From Acidithiobacillus sp. (GTDB lineage Bacteria; Pseudomonadota; Gammaproteobacteria; Acidithiobacillales; Acidithiobacillaceae), in the NCBI GenBank assembly GCA_027445725.1, contig DAIAVG010000014.1:1-14870 (forward strand): 14,870 nt of DNA, written 5' to 3'. Positions within the stretch are counted from its first letter, which is position 1. Each line of letters starts with the position of its first letter. Positions 1 through 7,243 of this stretch are shown in pieces. A program made the position numbers and the translations under genes. Below the pieces are notes generated by a model. That model saw only the letters and a list, made by a program, of their open reading frames with translations, did no database searches and was not told the origin of the DNA.

Positions 1-2
1 TG

Positions 3-1031
3 TTTCCTGATGAGGTCTATGTGTTTACCCCCAAGGGCAAGATTCTCAGCTTGCCGCGTGGTGCGACGGCGGTGGATTTTGCCTATGCCGTGCATACGGA
101 TATTGGTGACCAGGCGGTGGCCGCTAAGGTCAATGATATGTACGTGCCTTTGCGCAGCCCTCTGAATAACGGGGATAAGGTAGAAATCGTCACGGCAGCT
201 TCGGCGCATCCGCAGCCCGGCTGGCTGGATGTGGTGGTGACCGCCAAAGCGCGCAGCAGCGTGCGTGCTTATCTGAAGACCATTCAGCGCGGCGATGCCG
301 AAGTGTTGGGCCGCAACTTGCTGGAAAAGGCGATGCGTAGTCTGGGCGCCAACCTCCAACAAGTTGAAGCGGCTGATTTTCGGCGGGTACTGACGACGTT
401 CAATGTTCAGGATGAGGGGCAACTGCTCGCAGCCATCGGCATGGGCGAGGTCTTCCCGTTGGTGGTGGCCCACAAATTGTTACCTGAGGAAGAAGATCGC
501 GGGAAACTGGCGCAGACCGCGCGCCGTCTGGGGCAGGCGGTAAGTCAATTGTTACCGAGCCGCCTCAACCGTGAGGAGGCCACGAAAAAGCCGCTGTTGA
601 TTCGGGGGACAGAGGGGATGCCGGTGACGCTGGCGCGTTGCTGCCGACCTATCCCCGGCGATCCTATTTTGGGTTTTATCAGTGCTGGCAAAGGCGTGGT
701 GGTGCACACCCACGATTGTCACAATATCCGCGAGTGGCGCAAACGCCGCGACCGTTGGGTGGATGTGCAGTGGGACCCCGAAGCTCAGGGTGAATTTCCG
801 GTGACGATCCGGGTGGTGGCGGAGAGCGCGCGTGGCGTGCTGGCCCGCGTTGCCACCCTGATTTCCGATGAAGATTCCAATATTGATCATGTGGACATCG
901 AGCCCCAGGATGGACTCTATACGGGCATCACCTTTACCATACAGGCACACGATCGTGATCACCTGGCCAAAATCATGCGGAGTTTGCGTAGTCTGCCGAT
1001 GGTATCCCGGGTACAGCGGGTCAAAGGCTAA
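3..1031 (+). CDS. spoT: Bifunctional (p)ppGpp synthetase/hydrolase SpoT/Rsh, C-terminal part (5' end outside window)
   Basis: This is the regulatory half of a long RelA/SpoT homologue, which controls the alarmone (p)ppGpp. The frame is open from base 3 and begins with FPDEVYVFTPKGK, the start of the TGS domain, so the hydrolase and synthetase domains lie upstream of the window. In the 342 visible residues the TGS domain covers about 1-65 (PRGATAVDFAYAVHTDIG), followed by a helical domain to about 190. A zinc-finger/RIS domain with ARCCRPIPGDP (Cys213, Cys214) and HTHDC (Cys239) comes next, and a C-terminal ACT domain spans about 262-342. The Cys pair and GDPI motif are well kept, so the protein looks functional. 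It is the first gene seen in a run spoT-ridA-DUF1858-recG. SpoT and RelA cannot be fully separated without the N-terminus. SpoT/Rsh is favoured because proteobacterial spoT commonly neighbours recG. Confidence 0.93.
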   Translation, partial: FPDEVYVFTPKGKILSLPRGATAVDFAYAVHTDIGDQAVAAKVNDMYVPLRSPLNNGDKVEIVTAASAHPQPGWLDVVVTAKARSSVRAYLKTIQRGDAEVLGRNLLEKAMRSLGANLQQVEAADFRRVLTTFNVQDEGQLLAAIGMGEVFPLVVAHKLLPEEEDRGKLAQTARRLGQAVSQLLPSRLNREEATKKPLLIRGTEGMPVTLARCCRPIPGDPILGFISAGKGVVVHTHDCHNIREWRKRRDRWVDVQWDPEAQGEFPVTIRVVAESARGVLARVATLISDEDSNIDHVDIEPQDGLYTGITFTIQAHDRDHLAKIMRSLRSLPMVSRVQRVKG

Positions 1032-1046
1032 CAAGGAGTTTAATCT

Positions 1047-1436
1047 ATGCCAGTTCCAGTTCAGAGTAATTCGGCACCTCAGGCCATCGGGGCCTACAGT
1101 CAGGGTATGGTGCATGACGGCCTGCTCTACCTTTCGGGTCAGATCCCCCTGGACCCCAGTACCGGGCAGATGGTAGAAGGCGGCGTCGCTCTGCAGATCC
1201 GGCGGGTGCTGGATAACCTGCAGGCAGTCTGCGAGGCAGCAGGCGGGCGTCTACAGGATGCGATCAAATTGCAGGTCTATTTGGTGGATCTCGGCCATTT
1301 CGCGCAGGTGAATCAGGCCATGGAGGTGGCGTTCACGCCACCTTATCCGGCGCGTGCGGTGGTACAGGTGGCTGCTCTGCCGCGTGGTGCGCAGGTAGAA
1401 ATAGACGGCATTGTTGCCTTGGGCAAGGCGCGCTGA
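1047..1436 (+). CDS. ridA: RidA family reactive intermediate deaminase
   Basis: A 129-residue YjgF/YER057c/UK114 protein. RidA enzymes hydrolyse reactive enamine/imine intermediates made by PLP enzymes to 2-oxoacids and ammonia, limiting metabolite damage in the cytoplasm as a homotrimer. The family signatures are seen in order: PQAIGAYSQG (11-20), LYLSGQIPLDP (27-37) and PPYPARAVVQVAALPRGAQVEIDGIV. The substrate-binding arginine is Arg103 and the conserved acid is Glu118. Length is typical of the family. The ATG has a clear AAGGAG at 1033-1038, 15 bases after the spoT stop, and the stop is followed one base later by the next ATG, so the gene is cotranscribed with its neighbours. The link to spoT and recG is genomic and does not prove a shared pathway. 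Confidence 0.95.
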   Translation: MPVPVQSNSAPQAIGAYSQGMVHDGLLYLSGQIPLDPSTGQMVEGGVALQIRRVLDNLQAVCEAAGGRLQDAIKLQVYLVDLGHFAQVNQAMEVAFTPPYPARAVVQVAALPRGAQVEIDGIVALGKAR

Positions 1437-1437
1437 G

Positions 1438-1653
1438 ATGGAGCGTGCGGAAGCGCTTGCCCAGCCCATGCGCGAGCTGCTGCAGACACATCCGGTATTG
1501 GTTTCGTTGCTGGAAGAGCGCGGTATTCATTGTGGAGAATGCTTTATTGCTGATCGTGAAACGCTGGCGGAGGTAGCCACCATGCATCATGTCGATCTCG
1601 ACGAGCTTCTCGCGGAATGGGCACGTCGCGAGGCCCTGCCGCGCGCCTACTAG
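1438..1653 (+). CDS. Small DUF1858-type CxxC protein
   Basis: A 71-residue protein starting MERAEALAQPM and containing LLQTHPVLVSLLEERGIHCGECFIADRETLAEVATMHHVDLDELL. The pattern of a helix, GIHCxxC and then a second helix ending in a D-x-DELL stretch matches the DUF1858 family, sometimes described as a redox-disulfide domain associated with hybrid-cluster proteins. The CxxC is Cys28/Cys31 and could be a redox or metal site. Its biochemical role is unknown. The ATG at 1438 sits one base after the ridA stop and was preferred over an in-frame TTG at 1411 because that would overlap ridA. The stop is one base before the recG ATG, so translation of all three genes is likely coupled. There is no strong Shine-Dalgarno, only a weak AAGGCG. 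Confidence 0.85.
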   Translation: MERAEALAQPMRELLQTHPVLVSLLEERGIHCGECFIADRETLAEVATMHHVDLDELLAEWARREALPRAY

Positions 1654-1654
1654 C

Positions 1655-3709
1655 ATGGCGGTTGCGAAGACGGGACTGTATCTACAGAGTTCTGTCTCGG
1701 CATTGCGCGGGGTCGGTCCCGCTCTGGTCCAGCGCTTGCAGCGCATGGACCTGTGGCGGGTGCAGGATATCCTGTTTCATCTGCCCAGTCGTTATCAGGA
1801 TCGCCGCCACATATCCCCTATGGCGGCCTTGCAGCCCGGCCAGGAGCGCGCCGTACTGGGTGAAATTGTCAGTGTCGATCACCAGCGTGGGCGACGGGAA
1901 CAATGGTTGGTGACTTTGAGTGATGGCAGTGGACGTCTGCTCATACGGCTCTTTCACATGGTAGCGGCCCTGCGTGGGCAATGGCAGGTCGGGCGGCAGC
2001 TCTGGTGTTTCGGAGAGTTGCGCGGCGGCTTTCACGGCCTCGAAATGGTGCATCCAGAATGGCAGATGGCGGATGTCCCGCAGTTTCAGGCTCCGCGTCA
2101 CCTCACCCCCTTTTATCCCAGCAGTGAAGGTGTTACCCAAGCGCAATGGCGGCGCTGGGTAGCGCAAGCCCTGACCCTCCTCGACCAGCTTCCGGACTAC
2201 CTTGAAAATCGACTGCCTCCGCAGTGGCCCAGTCTGCGCGAAGGGCTGCGTCTGCTGCATGAAAGTGCGGACGAGATGCCCTCGCCGCAGCATCCCGCCT
2301 GGCAGCGGCTGGCGCTGGAGGAGTTGCTGGCGAATCATTTGGCGGTGCGTCAGACGCGGCAATCGGGGATGATGCAGAATGCCCCTTGTCTGCACAGTAA
2401 CGGGCGGTTGTGGCAGCGTTTCCTGGCGCATTTGCCTTTCGTGCCGACGGGAGCACAGGAACGGGTGATTGCGGAGATCAACGCCGATCTGGCGCGTCAT
2501 CGGCCCATGCGTCGCTTATTGCAAGGGGATGTGGGCTCCGGCAAAACCCTGGTCGCGGCGGCAGCGGCGCTGGCCACACTGGAGGCCGGGTATCAGGTAG
2601 CCATGATGGCGCCGACCGAGATTCTCGCAGAACAGTTATATACGCGCTTTCGGCAGTGGCTGGAACCGCTGGACCAGGACGTGGGTTATCTGGTGGGCAG
2701 CCGCTCGTCGCGCGCCCGTCGCGAGACACTGGAAGCCCTCGTCAGTGGCAGGCTTGGGCTGGTGACGGGGACGCAGGCGCTGTTTCAGGAGGGGGTGGAG
2801 TTCGCTCGTCTTGGGCTGGTCATCATCGATGAGCAGCACCGCTTTGGCGTGGAGCAGCGCCGTCAATTGTTGGAGAAAGGCACCATGCCCCACCTGCTGG
2901 TGATGACCGCTACGCCTATTCCGCGGACCTTGGCGATGACGGTGCATGCGGATCTGGAGGTGTCGGTTATTGATGCGCTGCCGCCGGGGCGCACCCCCGT
3001 GGAAACCCTGGTGATGCCTGATAGTCGTCGGCCCGAACTGATCGGACGGATGCAACACATGCTGGAGGAGGGGCGGCAAATCTATTGGGTTTGTCCGCTG
3101 ATTGAGGAATCGGAAATCCTCGAATTGCAGGCGGCGGAGGCGAGTTTTGCAGAACTGCAAATGGCCTTGCCCGGCGTGGCCATCGGGCTGATCCACGGGC
3201 GGATGCGCGCCGCAGAAAAGGCGGAGGTGATGGCAGCCTTTCAGTCAGGCGTTGTCTGCATTCTGGTGGCGACGACGGTGATCGAAGTGGGGGTGGATGT
3301 CCCCAACGCCAGTCTCATGGTTATCGAACATGCGGAGCGTCTGGGCCTGGCGCAACTGCATCAGTTGCGGGGGCGGGTGGGGCGGGGGGCGCAGCAGAGC
3401 AGTTGTATCCTGCTCTATCATCCACCCCTGAGTGACAGGGCACGAGAGCGTTTGCGGGTGGTGCGCGAAACCCATGACGGCTTTGTCATCGCGCGCAAGG
3501 ACCTGGAACTGCGCGGACCGGGCGAGTATCTCGGCACGCGGCAGACGGGCCTCCTGCAGATGCGTGTCGCAGATATCCTGCGTGACGAAGCCCTGCTGGC
3601 CCTCGTGCCAGCATTGGCGGATCAACTGCTGCAGGAAGATCCTGATGCGGTGCAGGCTATAGTGCAACGCTGGCTGGGGAACCGGCTGGAGTATGGGCAG
3701 GTGGGTTAG
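1655..3709 (+). CDS. recG: ATP-dependent DNA helicase RecG
   Basis: RecG is a monomeric superfamily 2 translocase that regresses stalled replication forks and processes recombination branch points and R-loops. The product is 684 residues, close to the 693 of the E. coli protein. An N-terminal wedge/OB region is seen at about 1-180 (helix-hairpin-helix-like ALRGVGPALVQRLQRM, then LPSRYQDRR). Helicase motifs follow: Walker A GDVGSGKT at 291-298, DEQH box 392-395 in IIDEQHRFGVEQRRQL, and MTATPIPRTLAMT. The C-terminal part has TTVIEVGVDVPNASLMVIEHAERLGLAQLHQLRGRVGRG, the RecG-specific motif V-VI block. The ATG at 1655 was chosen because it follows the DUF1858 stop by one base. A further 22 in-frame upstream codons overlap that gene and are not RecG-like. 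It is the last gene of the operon. Confidence 0.97.
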   Translation: MAVAKTGLYLQSSVSALRGVGPALVQRLQRMDLWRVQDILFHLPSRYQDRRHISPMAALQPGQERAVLGEIVSVDHQRGRREQWLVTLSDGSGRLLIRLFHMVAALRGQWQVGRQLWCFGELRGGFHGLEMVHPEWQMADVPQFQAPRHLTPFYPSSEGVTQAQWRRWVAQALTLLDQLPDYLENRLPPQWPSLREGLRLLHESADEMPSPQHPAWQRLALEELLANHLAVRQTRQSGMMQNAPCLHSNGRLWQRFLAHLPFVPTGAQERVIAEINADLARHRPMRRLLQGDVGSGKTLVAAAAALATLEAGYQVAMMAPTEILAEQLYTRFRQWLEPLDQDVGYLVGSRSSRARRETLEALVSGRLGLVTGTQALFQEGVEFARLGLVIIDEQHRFGVEQRRQLLEKGTMPHLLVMTATPIPRTLAMTVHADLEVSVIDALPPGRTPVETLVMPDSRRPELIGRMQHMLEEGRQIYWVCPLIEESEILELQAAEASFAELQMALPGVAIGLIHGRMRAAEKAEVMAAFQSGVVCILVATTVIEVGVDVPNASLMVIEHAERLGLAQLHQLRGRVGRGAQQSSCILLYHPPLSDRARERLRVVRETHDGFVIARKDLELRGPGEYLGTRQTGLLQMRVADILRDEALLALVPALADQLLQEDPDAVQAIVQRWLGNRLEYGQVG

Positions 3710-3730
3710 CGAAAATCCGCCGGAAGATCA

Positions 3731-3760
3731 TGGACCTTGCGCTCAGACTTCCGGTATATT
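3731..3760 (+). promoter_or_regulatory. Candidate sigma70 promoter of the L,D-transpeptidase gene
   Basis: TGGACC at 3731-3736 (four of six matches to TTGACA) and TATATT at 3755-3760 (five of six to TATAAT) are separated by 18 bases, in the gap after recG. Transcription would start near 3767, about 32 bases before the chosen GTG start. This is a match by eye only. Confidence 0.45.
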
Positions 3761-3798
3761 ATGAGACTGTGTGAGTGGAGACCATCGGGGGATGTGGA

Positions 3799-4647
3799 GT
3801 GATACGCAAATTCAAGGGATGGAAGCTGTTGGGGGTGGTGTCGGGTGCTCTGGGATTAGCGGGTTGCGCGACGACACATCTGCCCTCTGCGCCAGTGCAT
3901 TCGGTGGCCTACTATGCCGCACAGATTCCCCCGCCAGTTGTCCAGCCGGTGGCGCCCGTGGTCTCTCCGGCAAGCGCTGCGCCAGTCACCCAATCGGTGC
4001 ATATCATCATTTCGACTACCACGCACTTCCTGACGGTCTACAAGGGTAATACCGTGTTGGCGACCTACCCGGTAGCCATCGGCTTCAATGGCGCCGCTCC
4101 CAAACGGACACGAGGGGATGACGTCACGCCGATGGGGCGTTATCACATCGGATGGGTCAGCCGGGGCACACGCTATGGCCCCTTCATGGGTTTGACCTAC
4201 CCTAACCGGGAAAATGCGGCGTGGGGGTTGCGTGAAGGCGTTATCAATAAGGCGCAATATCGCGCCATTGTTGACGCAGTCGACGCAGGGCAGACGCCAC
4301 CACAAAATACCCCGCTGGGCGGCGAAATAGGCATTCACGGCATGGGTCCGCAATTTGCAGATGACCCTCAGAGCAAGGTGTTCCCTGGGCGCTGGACGGC
4401 CGGCTGCGTGGCCTTGTCAAACTGGGATGCACAGCAAATCGCCGCGATGGTGCAGGTGGGGACGCCCGTGGAGATCGTGGGGAACGTACCCGGATTTCGG
4501 CGCAAATTGGAATCGGTGAGTGCTAACGCCCAGTATAAGTCCGCTGCCGTGCTCAATAGCACGGCGACGCCAAGGGCTGTTGCGAAGCCCCAGGATACGG
4601 CGATGGATACCCTGGTTGCGGCGCTCGCCCCAACCCCAGCACACTGA
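3799..4647 (+). CDS. L,D-transpeptidase (YkuD domain) lipoprotein
   Basis: A 282-residue periplasmic enzyme of the YkuD family, which makes 3-3 peptidoglycan cross-links or attaches proteins to peptidoglycan. The N-terminus MIRKFKGWKLLGVVSGALGLAGC is a lipoprotein signal with lipobox L-A-G-C and lipidated Cys23, so it should be membrane anchored. A Pro/Val-rich linker follows to about residue 75. The YkuD fold then runs from VHIIISTTTHFLTVYKG to GTPVEIVG. The catalytic signature is present: IHGMG with His180, and RWTAGCVALSN with the nucleophile Cys203. About 45 residues of low-complexity tail follow. The GTG at 3799, after GGGGGAT, was preferred to an in-frame GTG at 3775 because it gives a compact signal peptide. 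Which cross-linking activity it has cannot be read from the sequence. It is convergent with hemG. Confidence 0.88.
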   Translation: MIRKFKGWKLLGVVSGALGLAGCATTHLPSAPVHSVAYYAAQIPPPVVQPVAPVVSPASAAPVTQSVHIIISTTTHFLTVYKGNTVLATYPVAIGFNGAAPKRTRGDDVTPMGRYHIGWVSRGTRYGPFMGLTYPNRENAAWGLREGVINKAQYRAIVDAVDAGQTPPQNTPLGGEIGIHGMGPQFADDPQSKVFPGRWTAGCVALSNWDAQQIAAMVQVGTPVEIVGNVPGFRRKLESVSANAQYKSAAVLNSTATPRAVAKPQDTAMDTLVAALAPTPAH

Positions 4648-4659
4648 TTTCAGTGTGCT
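4638..4659. terminator. Hairpin between convergent genes, likely bidirectional terminator
   Basis: AGCACACTG (4638-4646), loop ATTT (4647-4650) and CAGTGTGCT (4651-4659) form a perfect 9-bp stem. It overlaps the L,D-transpeptidase stop codon and ends two bases before the hemG stop. The T run after it is short on either strand, so a weak or bidirectional terminator is the best reading. Confidence 0.5.
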
Positions 4660-4660
4660 T

Positions 4661-6001
4661 TCAGTGCTGCCAGTCGGCGTCCTGACTGAACCGGTAAGCC
4701 GCTTCCATACAGTCGCCCAGCGCGACGCCCTCTCGCCAGTTGGCCCGGAAGTACAGCCCAGGGTGCCGGGCGCTTAGGGCGTCGATCCGCCTTATCCCAT
4801 CCAGGTGCCCGATTTCATATTGCGGGATGGCTTTTGGCCAGGTCTGGCAGTGGGTGAAAATGGGCTTGCCGCTGATGCCCAGCAGTGGGTTGATCTCGTG
4901 TAACGCAGTCGCCAGCAGATCATCATCGCTACGTCCGGAAAGGTCATTCTGACTGCCGCCGATAAAGGCGGTCAGCAATACCTTGTCCGCAGGCGCGCGC
5001 CCGGGGAAGAGGGTGGATGAGAAGAGCACCCCCAGTGTTTCCAGGCCCATGACCCGCGGAATCAGCATGCCGAAACCATCCAGCGGATGTTGTACCTGTA
5101 TGCGCTGAAAACCAATGGATAGGGTGCCGACTGCGGGATACAGGATGGCATCCAGTTCACGGGCAAGTGCGGCATCCGTTGGCGCGAGCAGCCTGGCCGC
5201 GGCGCCCGCGGGCAGGGCGAGAATGAGCCGTTTGCTTTGCCAGGCTTGGTTGCCGCTGCTGACCTGCCAAATGCCATCGCTATTACCCAATTGATCGACT
5301 GGGGTATTGCAACGCAGCGCATCGCCGAGTGTGCTGGCGACCCTTAGCGGGAGGGTCTGTAGGCCTTCGCGAAAAGAAATAAGACGGGTTTTCGGGGTGC
5401 CGGGCGATTTCTTGTTCCGGGCGCGCAGTGCGCCGCGGAGGAGTGAGCCACCGTCTTGCTCCAGCGCCACCAGGCGAGGAAGAGTAGCTTGTACCGAAAG
5501 ACGTGCGGGATTGCCGGCAAAGACACCGGAGACGAAGGGGTCGACCAGCCAGGTGAGTGCTTCATCCCCGAGTCGCCGCCGCACAAAGTCAGCAACGCTT
5601 TCCTCATCATCCTGCATCCGACGCGGTGACCGGAAAGGCTCGCCAAGGAGACGCAGGCGGCCGCGCAAACTCAGCAGGCGGCCGCCGAAAAGCACACCCG
5701 GTCCCAGTGCGACGGGTTGCCGATGGCGATTAAGGATATAGCGGCGCTTGGCGAGTGGGTTGGCTTCGACGATGTCTTCTTCTAACTGCAGTTCGCGAAG
5801 CCATTCCGGGACGATCTGGCCTTTGAGCATGAGCGAGTTGGGTCCCATGTCCCGCTGAAAGCCTTCTTCCCGTCGGCTCTGAAGTTTGCCGCCCGGCTTA
5901 GCGCCCGCTTCCAGCAGCAAGGGTTTCCAACCGCGCTTACGGAGAAAATAAGCGGTTGCCAGACCGGAAATGCCGGCGCCGATGATGATGACGTCTTCCA
6001 T
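4661..6001 (-). CDS. hemG: Protoporphyrinogen oxidase (oxygen-dependent, HemY/HemG FAD type)
   Basis: A 446-residue flavoprotein of the PPOX family, which oxidises protoporphyrinogen IX to protoporphyrin IX near the end of haem synthesis, peripherally on the inner membrane. The N-terminal dinucleotide-binding motif is VIIIGAGISGLATAYFLRKRG (GxGxxG at 8-13), with the ribose-binding acid Glu31 followed by GAKPGGKL. GPNSLML is the typical substrate-region motif. The C-terminal FAD motif is GLYFRANWREGVALGDCMEAA, close to the family GN-x-R-x-GV-x-x-x-DC pattern. Length is as expected. The symbol follows the usual database name; older literature calls this soluble FAD type HemY. Coproporphyrinogen oxidase activity cannot be excluded. 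The ATG at 6001 has AAGGAG about 8 bases upstream and lies three bases after the stop of the permease gene, so the two are cotranscribed. Confidence 0.9.
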   Translation of the reverse strand: MEDVIIIGAGISGLATAYFLRKRGWKPLLLEAGAKPGGKLQSRREEGFQRDMGPNSLMLKGQIVPEWLRELQLEEDIVEANPLAKRRYILNRHRQPVALGPGVLFGGRLLSLRGRLRLLGEPFRSPRRMQDDEESVADFVRRRLGDEALTWLVDPFVSGVFAGNPARLSVQATLPRLVALEQDGGSLLRGALRARNKKSPGTPKTRLISFREGLQTLPLRVASTLGDALRCNTPVDQLGNSDGIWQVSSGNQAWQSKRLILALPAGAAARLLAPTDAALARELDAILYPAVGTLSIGFQRIQVQHPLDGFGMLIPRVMGLETLGVLFSSTLFPGRAPADKVLLTAFIGGSQNDLSGRSDDDLLATALHEINPLLGISGKPIFTHCQTWPKAIPQYEIGHLDGIRRIDALSARHPGLYFRANWREGVALGDCMEAAYRFSQDADWQH

Positions 6002-6004
6002 AAG

Positions 6005-7048
6005 TTATGACTCCTTACCCAGGTAGTAAGGGCTTTGCAAATACCAGCCGTGCAGGTGGCGTAGCAGGGCGATGAGGACGGCGGTGACGGGTAGTGCGAG
6101 CAGTAGGCCGACAAAGCCGAAGAGTTCGCCGCCCGCGAGCACGGCAAAAATGACAGCGACCGGGTGCAGGCCGATGCGATCCCCCACCAGATAAGGGGTG
6201 AATACCATGCTTTCCAGTAGTTGGCCGATGCCAAAGACGATGAGTACCCAGAGGATGGGCAAAAAAGCACCGGTCTGTACGTACATGGCGAGGCTGGCCA
6301 TGGTTATCCCGCTTACGACGCCAAGATAGGGCACAAAACTGAGCAGTCCCGCCACCAGGCCGACGAGGATGGCGGTTTGCAGGCCGACCATACTGAGGCC
6401 AATCGCGTAACTGGTGCCCAGGGCCAGCATCACCAGAAGCTGTCCGCGCAAAAAGGCCATGAGCATGGTGTCCGCATCGCTGGCCAGACGCTGGGAAAGT
6501 GGCAGATGGTGCGGCGGGATGAGTGCGGCCATACGGGCAATGAGACGTGGCCAGTCGCGCAGCAGATAGAATCCCAGAACCGGTACCAAAATGATACTGA
6601 GTATACTACTGATCAGGCCGGAGCCGGAGCTCAGCGCTAATTGGAGACTGCGTCCCAGCCACCCCGCCAGTTTCTGAGCGTTGGCAGTGGCGTAATGGGT
6701 AATACTTTGGCTGTCGAGGTGGATGCCGATCCGCGCGGAGAACTGCGGGATGAGTTGAGTTTGCAGGAGTTCGACATATTTTTGCAGGTATTCGATGAAC
6801 AGCGAGGACTGGTGACGGATGGCGGGGAGCAGGGCCATGATGATCCCCGCCATGATCACAATGACGAGGACGAAAACCAGTGTGGTGCCCCAGGTGCGAC
6901 TGATTCGGTGTCGTTGCAAGCGGGTCACCAGCGGATTGCCGAGATAAGCAAGGATGCCGGCCACCAGAAAGGGGCTGAGAATGGGAGAGAGACGATACGT
7001 CAGCCAGCCCAGCAGGATAAGGACGGCCAGCACAAAAAATCTTTGCAT
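6005..7048 (-). CDS. AI-2E family transporter / PerM-like permease
   Basis: A 347-residue inner-membrane protein of the UPF0118/AI-2E exporter superfamily, whose members include E. coli PerM and TqsA and some Na+/H+ antiporters. The N-terminus has two hydrophobic segments (FFVLAVLILLGWLTYRLSP, PFLVAGILAYLGNPLV with the typical ILAY-x-x-x-P pattern). A third segment is followed by an amphipathic domain of about 70-150. The C-terminal half has several membrane segments with family motifs FLRGQLLVMLALG, PYLGVVSGI and HPVAVIFAVLAGGELFGFVGLLLALPVTAVL. The substrate is not predictable. There is no clear Shine-Dalgarno before the ATG at 7048. It is upstream of hemG with a three-base gap. Whether the pairing means a porphyrin-related role is speculation. 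Confidence 0.85.
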   Translation of the reverse strand: MQRFFVLAVLILLGWLTYRLSPILSPFLVAGILAYLGNPLVTRLQRHRISRTWGTTLVFVLVIVIMAGIIMALLPAIRHQSSLFIEYLQKYVELLQTQLIPQFSARIGIHLDSQSITHYATANAQKLAGWLGRSLQLALSSGSGLISSILSIILVPVLGFYLLRDWPRLIARMAALIPPHHLPLSQRLASDADTMLMAFLRGQLLVMLALGTSYAIGLSMVGLQTAILVGLVAGLLSFVPYLGVVSGITMASLAMYVQTGAFLPILWVLIVFGIGQLLESMVFTPYLVGDRIGLHPVAVIFAVLAGGELFGFVGLLLALPVTAVLIALLRHLHGWYLQSPYYLGKES

Positions 7049-7084
7049 TGTTCGTGGGGCCCCCAGTCAAGTATCCAACAATTA

Positions 7085-7162
7085 TGCGGTCAGGATAACC
7101 CAGTCCGCTAGGGCTTCGCTATGGGCACGGTAAATTTGTTCTCAAACCTCCTGCGGTCAGGA
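7085..7162 (+). repeat. 11-base direct repeat in the permease-rhodanese gap
   Basis: TGCGGTCAGGA occurs at 7085-7095 and again, exactly, at 7152-7162. The second copy forms the loop and the 3' arm of the hairpin at 7147-7164. The rest of the 7049-7262 gap shows no gene I can support. Confidence 0.6.
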
Positions 7163-7174
7163 GGCTGAGTTTTT
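7141..7174. terminator. Strong hairpin with T run after the rhodanese operon
   Basis: CCTCCTG (7147-7153), loop CGGT and CAGGAGG (7158-7164) form a perfect 7-bp stem, extended by CTCA (7141-7144) with TGAG (7166-7169). TTTTT at 7170-7174 follows on the plus strand, giving a textbook intrinsic terminator in that direction, although no plus-strand gene precedes it. On the minus strand it lies 90-120 bases beyond the rhodanese stop without a proper T run, so it may serve as the operon end only weakly. Confidence 0.6.
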
Positions 7175-7243
7175 AGTCATCCGCAGATAGCAGAAGAAGA
7201 GGCGGTTGCGGAAGCAGAGGCCGCGCATCATCGAAGAGCTACC

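Noticed and set aside
1682..2500. A 272-residue open frame on the minus strand
   Set aside because: It is the antisense shadow of recG; its His/Gln/Arg-rich product is typical of reverse frames of GC-rich genes.
7080..7150. Possible tRNA or other structured RNA near TTCTCAAAC
   Set aside because: The T-loop-like string has no pairing stem around it and no acceptor or anticodon arms could be drawn.
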